Assembly (NCBI RefSeq): GCF_004341385.1
Contig: NZ_SLXE01000013.1
Location: forward strand, 10,198-74,197
Length of the DNA stretch: 64,000 bases
Reading direction: 5' to 3'
Origin: Uruburuella suis
GTDB lineage: Bacteria > Pseudomonadota > Gammaproteobacteria > Burkholderiales > Neisseriaceae
Positions 57,779 through 64,000 of this stretch are shown piece after piece. The first letter of the stretch is position 1. The number at the start of each line of letters is the position of its first letter. The position numbers were made by a program, and so were the translations under genes. The notes beneath the pieces were generated by a model that was given only the letters and a program-made list of their open reading frames with translations, did no database searches and had not been told where the DNA came from.

Positions 57779-59857
57779 ATGACACGCAAAATCCTCGTCA
57801 CCTCCGCGCTGCCCTATGCCAACGGCAGCATCCATCTGGGCCACATGGTCGAACACATCCAAACCGACATCTGGGTGCGCTTTCAAAAAATGCGCGGCCA
57901 CGAGTGCTATTATTGCTGCGCCGACGACACCCACGGCACGCCCGTGATGCTGGCCGCGCAAAAACAAGGTCTCTCGCCGGAAGACATGATAGCCCAAGTG
58001 CGCGAAGCGCATTTGGCCGACTTCACCGGCTTTCACATCGGCTACGACAATTATTACAGCACCCATTCGCCGGAAAACAAAGCCTATTCCGAAAAAATCT
58101 ACCGCGCCCTCAAAGCCGGCGGCAAAATCGAAGCGCGCACCATCGAGCAGCTTTTCGACCCCGAAAAAAACATGTTTCTGCCCGACCGCTTCGTGAAAGG
58201 CGAATGCCCGAAATGCCACGCCAAAGACCAATACGGCGACAACTGCGAAGTGTGCGGCACCACCTATTCGCCCACCGATTTAATCAAGCCCTATTCGGCC
58301 ATTTCCGGCGCCACACCGGTGCTCAAAGAGAGCGAACATTTCTTCTTCAAGCTTGGCGATTGCATCGATTACCTGCAAGAATGGACGGCCGGCAGCACCA
58401 CCCTGGCCGATGGCCGCGTGCAGCCGCATTTGCAGCCCGAAGCGCTCAACAAAATGAAAGAATGGCTTGTGCCCGATGAAAACGGCGAAGGCGGCCTGAG
58501 CGATTGGGATATTTCGCGCGATGCGCCCTATTTCGGCTTTGAAATTCCCGATGCGCCGGGCAAATATTTTTATGTTTGGCTCGATGCGCCGGTGGGCTAT
58601 ATGGCCTCGTTTAAAAACCTGTGCGACCGTATCGGCATTGATTTTGATGAGTTTTTCAAAGCCGACAGCCAAACCGAGCTGTATCACTTTATTGGCAAAG
58701 ATATTCTCTATTTCCACGCCCTTTTCTGGCCGGCCATGCTGAAATTTTCCGGCCACCGCGCCCCCACCGGCGTGTTTGCCCACGGCTTTCTCACCGTGGA
58801 CGGCCAAAAAATGTCGAAATCGCGCGGCACGTTTATCACCGCCGGCTCTTATCTCGAGCAAAAGCTCAACCCCGAATGGATGCGCTACTACATCGCCGCC
58901 AAGCTCGGCAGCCGCATCGAAGACATTGATTTAAACCTGCAAGACTTCATCGCTCGCGTGAACAGCGATTTGGTCGGCAAATATGTGAACATCGCCGCGC
59001 GCGCATCGGGCTTTATCGCCAAGCGTTTTGAAGGCCGTCTGAAAGATGTTTCACACAGCGCCTTGCTGGCACAACTGGCGGCGCAGAGCGAAACCATCGC
59101 CGCCGATTACGAAAACCGCGAATACGCCCGCGCCCTGCGCGACATCATGGCCTTGGCCGATGCGGTGAACGAATATGTGGATGCCAACAAGCCGTGGGAT
59201 TTGGCCAAACAAGAAGGGCAGGATGCGCGCCTACACGAAGTGTGCAGCGAATTGATTAATGCGTTTAAAACACTGAGCGTGTATCTCGCGCCGGTGCTGC
59301 CGCAAGTGGCCGAGCAAGCCGCCGGATTTTTGAATCTGCCGCAACTGACCTGGGCCGATGCCGAAAAACATCTTTCAGACGGCCACAGCATCAACAAATA
59401 CCAACATTTAATGCAACGCGTGGAGCAACAACAAGTGGATAACTTAATCGAAGCCAACAAACAAAGCATCGCCGCCGCCGAAGCCGCGCCCGCCGCCGAC
59501 ACCTCGAAATTCGCACCCGTGGCCGAGCAGGCAAGCTTCGACGACTTTATGAAAATCGACATGCGCGCGGCCAAAGTGCTCAATTGCGAAGCGGTGGAAG
59601 GCAGCACCAAATTGCTCAAATTCGACCTCGATTTCGGCTTTGAACAGCGGGTGATTTTCTCCGGCATCGCCGCTTCCTATCCCAACCCCGCCGAGCTCAA
59701 CGGCCGCATGGTGATTGCCGTGGCCAACTTCGCCCCACGCAAAATGGCCAAATTCGGCGTGAGCGAAGGCATGATTCTTTCCGCCGCCACGGCCGATGGC
59801 AAGCTGAAATTGCTGGATGTGGATGCCGGCGCCGCGCCGGGCGACAAAGTGGGCTGA
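57779..59857 (+). CDS. metG: Methionyl-tRNA synthetase
   Basis: A 692-residue class I synthetase. The HIGH motif reads HLGH in ANGSIHLGHMVEH (about residues 14-26), the zinc knuckle is CPKCHAKDQYGDNCEVCG (about 143-160), and KMSKS is in GQKMSKSRGTF (about 341-351). A C-terminal EMAP/Trbp111-like tRNA-binding domain begins at FDDFMKIDMRAAKVLNCE (about 586), so it is the long, dimeric form. Start 57779 gives the usual MTRKILVTSALPYANG; an earlier in-frame ATG at 57749 is unlikely. One DUS lies inside the gene near 59032, encoding EGRLKD. A DUS hairpin ends it. Confidence 0.96.
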   Translation: MTRKILVTSALPYANGSIHLGHMVEHIQTDIWVRFQKMRGHECYYCCADDTHGTPVMLAAQKQGLSPEDMIAQVREAHLADFTGFHIGYDNYYSTHSPENKAYSEKIYRALKAGGKIEARTIEQLFDPEKNMFLPDRFVKGECPKCHAKDQYGDNCEVCGTTYSPTDLIKPYSAISGATPVLKESEHFFFKLGDCIDYLQEWTAGSTTLADGRVQPHLQPEALNKMKEWLVPDENGEGGLSDWDISRDAPYFGFEIPDAPGKYFYVWLDAPVGYMASFKNLCDRIGIDFDEFFKADSQTELYHFIGKDILYFHALFWPAMLKFSGHRAPTGVFAHGFLTVDGQKMSKSRGTFITAGSYLEQKLNPEWMRYYIAAKLGSRIEDIDLNLQDFIARVNSDLVGKYVNIAARASGFIAKRFEGRLKDVSHSALLAQLAAQSETIAADYENREYARALRDIMALADAVNEYVDANKPWDLAKQEGQDARLHEVCSELINAFKTLSVYLAPVLPQVAEQAAGFLNLPQLTWADAEKHLSDGHSINKYQHLMQRVEQQQVDNLIEANKQSIAAAEAAPAADTSKFAPVAEQASFDDFMKIDMRAAKVLNCEAVEGSTKLLKFDLDFGFEQRVIFSGIAASYPNPAELNGRMVIAVANFAPRKMAKFGVSEGMILSAATADGKLKLLDVDAGAAPGDKVG

Positions 59858-59883
59858 TGCGCAGCGATTGAATGCGCAGCCAA

Positions 59884-59922
59884 AGGCCGTCTGAAACGTT
59901 TTTCAAAGTTTTCAGACGGCCT
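59884..59922 (+). terminator. DUS inverted-repeat terminator after metG
   Basis: AGGCCGTCTGAAA and TTTTCAGACGGCCT with a 13-base loop, followed by TTTCAAAT. Confidence 0.75.
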
Positions 59923-59992
59923 TTCAAATATCTTTCGCAAAACCCTTATAATATATCTTGATTATTTTTATCCGACACAAAGGCCGTCTGAA

Positions 59993-60550
59993 ATGCCGCA
60001 AAACCCCAACAACCTCTGCTGGCTCGATATGGAAATGACCGGGCTCGATCCCGAGCGCGAGCGCATTATCGAAGTGGCGATGATCATCACCGACCCTGAT
60101 TTAAACGTGCTGGCGCAATCCGAAGTGTATGCCATCCACCAAAGCGATGAAGTGCTCGGCGCCATGGACGAATGGAACACCGCCACCCACGGCCGCACCG
60201 GCCTCACCGAGCGCGTGCGCGCATCCAAACACACCGAAGCCGAAGTGGAACAAAAGCTTTTGGCCTTTATGGCCGAATGGGTGCCCGAAAAAGCCACGCC
60301 CATGTGCGGCAACACCATTCACCAAGACCGCCGCTTTATGGTGCGCTACATGCCCGCGCTCGAAGCTTATTTCCATTATCGAAATCTTGATGTGTCCACC
60401 CTGAAAGAGCTGGCGCGCCGCTGGCATCCGGCCGTGGCCAAAGGCGTGGTCAAACGCGGCTCGCACCAGGCGCTGGACGACATTATGGAAAGCATCGAAG
60501 AGATGCGCTATTACCGCACTCATTTCATCAAGCTGCCCGAGGCCGTCTGA
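59993..60550 (+). CDS. orn: Oligoribonuclease
   Basis: A 185-residue DEDDh 3'-5' exonuclease that degrades 2-5-mer RNAs and pGpG. The catalytic residues are visible in LDMEMTGLDPE (about residues 11-21), NTIHQDRRFM (about 105-114) and the final His/Asp in RGSHQALDDI (about 155-164). A DUS ends directly before the start (CCGTCTGAAATG), and another forms the end of the gene: its last codons and stop are GAG-GCC-GTC-TGA. Both gene ends are thus shaped by uptake sequences. Length and sequence are normal for the family. Confidence 0.95.
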   Translation: MPQNPNNLCWLDMEMTGLDPERERIIEVAMIITDPDLNVLAQSEVYAIHQSDEVLGAMDEWNTATHGRTGLTERVRASKHTEAEVEQKLLAFMAEWVPEKATPMCGNTIHQDRRFMVRYMPALEAYFHYRNLDVSTLKELARRWHPAVAKGVVKRGSHQALDDIMESIEEMRYYRTHFIKLPEAV

Positions 60551-60933
60551 AACGCTGCAAGGGCGTTTTATGCCCATTCAAAAAATAAGATACAAACAGG
60601 CAGCCCGTAGGTCGGATTTCTTGAATCCGGCCTACGCAGATGGTGTTGTCGAACTGCTTTTATTTGGTAAGCTTATTTTTTGAATCAGATGGCGATAAAG
60701 CGGCACATGGCCGGCCGGCGGTTTTGGCGGCCGCCGGGAACCAATCTGCCGTGGCCGCGGCCAAATAAGACTATGCTGAATAGCTGATTGGTCGGTGCTG
60801 CATCAAATAATCGCGGATTTACACACAAATTTCATGCAGCCTGCCTATAATGAAAGCAACCGGCCGGCGCAAACACGCCGCCATTTAGCGCAATCCGATA
60901 ACATGCCGTCTGAAACCACCCACCGATACTGCG
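60551..60933. other. Spacer between orn and pgi
   Basis: No gene seen. It contains a short TCGGATTC-type hairpin (GTAGGTCGGATTTCTTGAATCCGGCCTAC, about 60608-60636 in two arms), fragments resembling Correia-like ends (CCCATTCAAAAAATAAG at 60571 and AAGCTTATTTTTTGAATCAG at 60669), a GGCCGGC/GCCGGCC-rich stretch near 60710, and an ATGCCGTCTGAA copy at about 60902. Confidence 0.5.
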
Positions 60934-62568
60934 ATGAATATAAACGAAACCCCCATCTGGCAAGCCCTGCAACAACACCGGCAGCAAACCGCCGCTGTGC
61001 ACATGCGCACACAGTTTGAACAAAATCCGCAGCGCTTTGCCGAAATGCACGAAACCCTCTACGGCCTCTTGCTCGATTACAGCAAAAACCGCATTGATGC
61101 CGCCGCGCTCGATTTGCTCTGCCAATTGGCCGACACCGCCCAAGTGGCCGAGCAGGCGCAGGCCATGCGCCGTGGCGAGCGCATCAACATCAGCGAAAAC
61201 CGCGCCGTGCTGCACACCGCCCTGCGCCAAAGCGCCGATGCCGAGCCGGTGCTGGTAGACGGCGAAAACGTGTTGCCGCACATCCACCGTGAGCTCGACC
61301 GCACGCTCGCTTTTGCCGAAAAGCTGATCAACGGCAGCCACACCGGCGCCACCGGCGAGCGCATCACCGATTTGGTGCACATCGGCATCGGCGGCTCCGA
61401 TTTGGGCCCGCAAATCGCCACCCAGGCGCTGCACGCCTACCGCAAACAAGTGCGCGTGCATTTCGTGGCCAATGCCGATGACGCCAATATCGCCAAAGTG
61501 CTCACCGGCCTGAAAGCCGAAACCACCGTGTTCAGCATTGCCAGCAAATCGTTCGGCACCCCCGAAACCCTGCTCAACGCCCATGCCGCGCGCGAATGGT
61601 TCCGCGATCAAGGCCTGCGCGAGGCCGACATCGCCCGCCATTTCGTGGCCATCACCAGCGAAGTGCAGGCTGCGCGCAATTTCGGCATTGCCGCCGACCA
61701 TATTTTCGCCATGTTTGATTGGGTGGGCGGCCGCTATTCGGTGTGGTCGGCCATCGGCCTGCCGCTGATGGTGGCCATCGGCGAAAAGCATTTCCGCGAA
61801 TTTCTGCGCGGCGCCCGCGCCATGGACGAGCATTTCTTCACCACACCTTATCGGCGCAATATTCCCGTGCTTTTGGCCTTGATCGGCATTTGGTACAACA
61901 ACTTTTATCAGGCGCCGGGCTACGCCGTGGTGCCCTACAGCCACAACCTGCGCCGCCTGCCCGCCTATCTGCAACAGCTCGATATGGAGAGCAACGGCAA
62001 GCATTGCGGCATCGATGGCGGCTCCGTGGCGCTCGACACCGGCCCGATTGTGTTCGGCGAAGAAGGCGTCAACTGCCAACACGCTTTTTTCCAGCTGCTG
62101 CACCAAGGCACGCGGCTGATTCCGAGCGACTTTATCGTGCCGATGCGCACCGCCTATAAGGTCGGCCGCCAACACCGTTTTGTAGTGGCCAATGCCTTTG
62201 CCCAGGCCGAAGCCTTTATGCGCGGCAAAACGCTGGCCGAAGCCCGCGCCGAGCTGGCCGATTTGCCCGAAGCCGCGCGCGATGCGCTGGCGCCGCAAAA
62301 AGTGTTTCCCGGCAACCAGCCCAGCAACAGCATTTTGATCGACGAGCTCACCCCGTTCAACTTGGGCATGCTCTTAGCGATGTATGAGCACAAAATATTC
62401 GTGCAAGGCACGATATGGGGCATCAACCCGTTTGACCAATGGGGTGTGGAATACGGCAAAGTGCTGGCCAAAGCCATCGAGCCCGAGCTCAACCGCGACC
62501 AAACCCTGCACCACGACAGCTCCACCAACGGCCTCATCGATTTCTACCGCGCCTGCCAACAGCGCTAA
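60934..62568 (+). CDS. pgi: Glucose-6-phosphate isomerase
   Basis: A 544-residue phosphoglucose isomerase interconverting glucose 6-phosphate and fructose 6-phosphate. Signatures are DLVHIGIGGSDLGPQIATQAL (two parts, about residues 147-167), VFSIASKSFGTPETL (about 197-211), FDWVGGRYSVWSAIGLP (about 260-276), the catalytic Glu/His regions in ESNGKHC and LLHQGTRLIPSDF, and the C-terminal Lys in TLHHDSSTNGLI. Length is normal. The start lies in a region with no strong ribosome site (GATACTGCG). A facing DUS pair with extended arms ends the gene. Confidence 0.96.
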   Translation: MNINETPIWQALQQHRQQTAAVHMRTQFEQNPQRFAEMHETLYGLLLDYSKNRIDAAALDLLCQLADTAQVAEQAQAMRRGERINISENRAVLHTALRQSADAEPVLVDGENVLPHIHRELDRTLAFAEKLINGSHTGATGERITDLVHIGIGGSDLGPQIATQALHAYRKQVRVHFVANADDANIAKVLTGLKAETTVFSIASKSFGTPETLLNAHAAREWFRDQGLREADIARHFVAITSEVQAARNFGIAADHIFAMFDWVGGRYSVWSAIGLPLMVAIGEKHFREFLRGARAMDEHFFTTPYRRNIPVLLALIGIWYNNFYQAPGYAVVPYSHNLRRLPAYLQQLDMESNGKHCGIDGGSVALDTGPIVFGEEGVNCQHAFFQLLHQGTRLIPSDFIVPMRTAYKVGRQHRFVVANAFAQAEAFMRGKTLAEARAELADLPEAARDALAPQKVFPGNQPSNSILIDELTPFNLGMLLAMYEHKIFVQGTIWGINPFDQWGVEYGKVLAKAIEPELNRDQTLHHDSSTNGLIDFYRACQQR

Positions 62569-62582
62569 AGCACCTCAAGCCG

Positions 62583-62622
62583 CACAAAGGCCGTCTGAAA
62601 GAAATTTTCAGACGGCCTTTGT
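62583..62622 (+). terminator. Extended DUS hairpin after pgi
   Basis: CACAAAGGCCGTCTGAAA pairs with TTTCAGACGGCCTTTGTG, an 18-bp perfect stem with a 4-base loop. Confidence 0.85.
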
Positions 62623-62661
62623 GTCTTGCACATACTTGCATTCAGCAGCGCAGAGCATTTT

Positions 62662-62710
62662 ATATCAATCCAAAAAAATAACCTAACTTCGTTGTCTCGC
62701 CTTGCCGTAC
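62662..62710 (-). repeat. Truncated Correia-like element
   Basis: ATATCAATCCAAAAAAATAACC... is the right half of the ATACCAAT-ended element in inverted orientation. It breaks off after GCCGTAC, where another repeat starting TATAGTGG begins. A fragment similar to an end (AAGGTTATTTTTTTGAATGGGTAT) reappears at about 62957-62980. Confidence 0.65.
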
Positions 62711-62822
62711 TATAGTGGAATGCATAAAAAAAGTGACACAACGGGTAGGTTGGGTTGAAAACCCAACAAGCCCACAGGCCGTCTGAAACGTTGGGTTTGG
62801 CAACCCAACCTACCTGTTATAG
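62711..62822 (+). repeat. TATAGTGG...GTTATAG repeat with internal DUS, copy 1
   Basis: About 112 bp, nearly identical to 63792-63902. Begins TATAGTGGAATGCA, contains GGTTGGGTT-GAAA-ACCCAAC, a DUS, and GTTGGGTTTGGCAACCCAAC, and ends CCTACCTGTTATAG. The TATAGTGG start is the typical end of Correia elements, but the body is different. Confidence 0.7.
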
Positions 62823-62825
62823 CCT

Positions 62826-62922
62826 GTAGGTCGGATTCTCGAATCCGACACTTGTTCGCAGAACAAGGCACGCACATCGCTTTGGCCGATGGCCAAACGT
62901 CGGATTCAAGAATCCGACCTAC
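62826..62922 (-). repeat. TCGGATTC structured repeat, copy 6
   Basis: 97 bp, inverted relative to the copy at 5008, with all four arms intact (GTAGGTCGGATTC, CTTGTTC-GCA-GAACAAG, TTTGGCC-GAT-GGCCAAA, GAATCCGACCTAC). Confidence 0.8.
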
Positions 62923-62989
62923 GCGGATGGTGCTGCCGAACTGCTTTTATTTTGTAAGGTTATTTTTTTGAATGGGTATTAAACAACGC

Positions 62990-63535
62990 TCACCATTGAA
63001 AGCGCCCGCGCTTGATTTTCAGGCCGCCTTGCTGCAATTGCGCGCCTAGGCCGTGGTTGCGCAAGGCGTGGGTGAGCGCCACGGCCAGGCCGTCGGCGGC
63101 GTCGGCCTGCGGCGTGCCGGAGAGCGCGAGCATGTGCACCACCATATGCTGCACCTGCTCTTTGGCCGCTTTGCCGCGCCCGACCACAGCCTGCTTCACT
63201 TGCAGCGCGGTGTATTCGTGCACCGGCAATTGATGCATCACCAGCGCCGCCATGGCCGCGCCGCGCGCCTGCCCCAGCATCAGCGTGGCCGCCGGGTTGA
63301 CATTCACAAACACTTGCTCTATGGCGGCTTGCTGCGGCTGATAAGTGCGCACCACTTCATCAAGATGGCGCACAATCACTTCGATGCGCTCGGCCAAAGG
63401 CGCGGCAGGCGGGGTTTTGATGCAGCCGGAAGCCACATAAATCTGCTCGCGCCCGCACACATCGATCACGCCGAAGCCGGTAACGCGGCTGCCGGGGTCG
63501 ATGCCGAGGATGCGGATGGTGTCGGAGTGGCTCAT
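62990..63535 (-). CDS. ruvC: Holliday junction resolvase RuvC
   Basis: A 181-residue endonuclease that resolves Holliday junctions together with RuvAB. Catalytic acidic residues are seen in ILGIDPGSR (Asp near residue 12), AAIEQVFVNVNP (Glu near 71) and QADAADGLAVALTH (Asp near 143 and 146). Start 63535 (MSHSDTIRILGIDPG) is preferred; the frame is open further upstream (an ATG at 63658) but without homology. No strong ribosome site is visible. It stands alone at the right end, bordered by repeats on both sides; ruvA and ruvB are not in the window. Confidence 0.94.
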   Translation of the reverse strand: MSHSDTIRILGIDPGSRVTGFGVIDVCGREQIYVASGCIKTPPAAPLAERIEVIVRHLDEVVRTYQPQQAAIEQVFVNVNPAATLMLGQARGAAMAALVMHQLPVHEYTALQVKQAVVGRGKAAKEQVQHMVVHMLALSGTPQADAADGLAVALTHALRNHGLGAQLQQGGLKIKRGRFQW

Positions 63536-63936
63536 AAAATCAGGTGTTTGGGCAAAATGGGGAAAATCATCAAAGCGGCAACATATAGCGAAATGAATGA
63601 AAAACTTATACAAAAATAAGAAATTTAGCATCATGTGCAGGATGTGTGGCACAGCCACGCACGCGGTTTAAACGGCTTCTGCATATGGCTTGCTACATGC
63701 GTCTGTATAAGTTTTTCTTTCATTCCACTATAGGGCACCGTTGCCGCCATCATGGTATGGAAAAATATTTTGAGACCTTTGCAAAAGCCAATATAGTGGA
63801 ATGCAGGAAAAAGTGACACAACGGGTAGGTTGGGTTGAAAACCCAACAAGCTCACAGGCCGTCTGAAACGTTGGGTTTAACAACCCAACCTACCTGTTAT
63901 AGTGCCTATTGATTCGGCAATTAAATATTGAAATGT
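63536..63936. other. Repeat patchwork right of ruvC
   Basis: No gene seen. It contains GATGTGTGGCACAGCCACGCACGC (about 63647-63669, two parts), a remnant of the 89-bp repeat; ATTCCACTATA (63722-63732) and TATAGTGGAAT (63792-63802), which are inverted copies enclosing 59 bases with GAGACCTTTGCAAAA, a sequence resembling ends of IS5-family elements of Neisseria; and a second copy of the TATAGTGG...GTTATAG repeat (63792-63902). Confidence 0.55.
63792..63902 (+). repeat. TATAGTGG...GTTATAG repeat with internal DUS, copy 2
   Basis: 111 bp, differing from 62711-62822 by a few bases and one small gap. It lies next to the gene fragment at the window's right edge, and one of its ends forms an inverted pair with 63722-63732. 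Confidence 0.7.
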
Positions 63937-64000
63937 TTATGCAGCATACTTCACCTTCGGATCTCTAAAATACGCAGCCACCCGTTGAGGATGGTTCTCC
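63937..64000 (-). CDS. C-terminal end of an unidentified gene (cut by the window edge)
   Basis: Twenty codons and a stop on the minus strand, reading ENHPQRVAAYFRDPKVKYAA. The frame continues beyond the window. The basic, aromatic tail and the repeat-rich surroundings would fit a transposase-type gene, but 20 residues are not enough to say. Confidence 0.35.
   Translation of the reverse strand, partial: ENHPQRVAAYFRDPKVKYAA

Noticed and set aside
60832..62298. A 488-codon minus-strand open frame over pgi
   Set aside because: Low-complexity Gly/Ala/His-rich translation, exactly opposite the pgi catalytic motifs.

Overview
The window comes from a Neisseria species or a very close relative. The 12-mer DNA uptake sequence AGGCCGTCTGAA (the 'AG' dialect of the DUS) occurs dozens of times, very often as a closely spaced inverted pair behind a gene, where it doubles as a terminator. 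Correia-like repeats, type IV pilins and Neisseria-type housekeeping genes agree with this. I cannot name the species. Acetoin, trehalose and NAD-glutamate dehydrogenase genes point to a commensal rather than to N. meningitidis or N. gonorrhoeae.

Layout. 0.2-2.6 kb: parB and an HI0933-family flavoprotein. 3-10 kb: an acetoin catabolism unit (acoR regulator, acoX-acoA-acoB and a lipoyl-domain-only acoC), followed by a lipoate-ligase-like gene. A sigma-54-type promoter and an upstream palindrome lie between acoR and acoX. 10.5-15.3 kb: the giant NAD-dependent glutamate dehydrogenase. 15.3-17.8 kb: a repeat array built of DUS hairpins and an 89-bp element that can fold into a cloverleaf, with a REP-associated tyrosine transposase (RAYT) inside it. 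17.8-18.9 kb: two type IV pilin genes. 19.9-30.9 kb: mostly core genes (patatin-like lipoprotein, prfB, pdxA, purB, metE) plus the 3' half of a membrane glucose dehydrogenase gene, all separated by structured repeats.

31.5-45.7 kb, minus strand: a two-partner secretion / contact-dependent inhibition locus. tpsB (transporter) and tpsA (2013-residue exoprotein) are followed by the tpsA immunity candidate and three silent or orphan toxin cassettes, each with its own small immunity candidate. Cassettes share a long, nearly identical N-terminal pre-toxin part and differ in their C-terminal toxin. DUS hairpins and half-copies of the cloverleaf repeat mark the junctions, so the locus looks built for toxin exchange by recombination and natural transformation.

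45.8-63.5 kb: core and accessory genes: a BCCT transporter, metR, ftsY, a paired M16 peptidase/non-catalytic partner, a small outer-membrane barrel protein, trehalase with an MFS transporter, metG, orn, pgi and ruvC. The right edge is a patchwork of short repeats and the C-terminal end of one unidentified gene.

The most unusual content is (i) the RAYT array, where solo units look like internal-deletion derivatives of the RAYT-bearing unit, (ii) the toxin cassette locus, and (iii) the sigma-54 acetoin circuit with a minimal acyl carrier. No rRNA, tRNA or CRISPR array was recognised.
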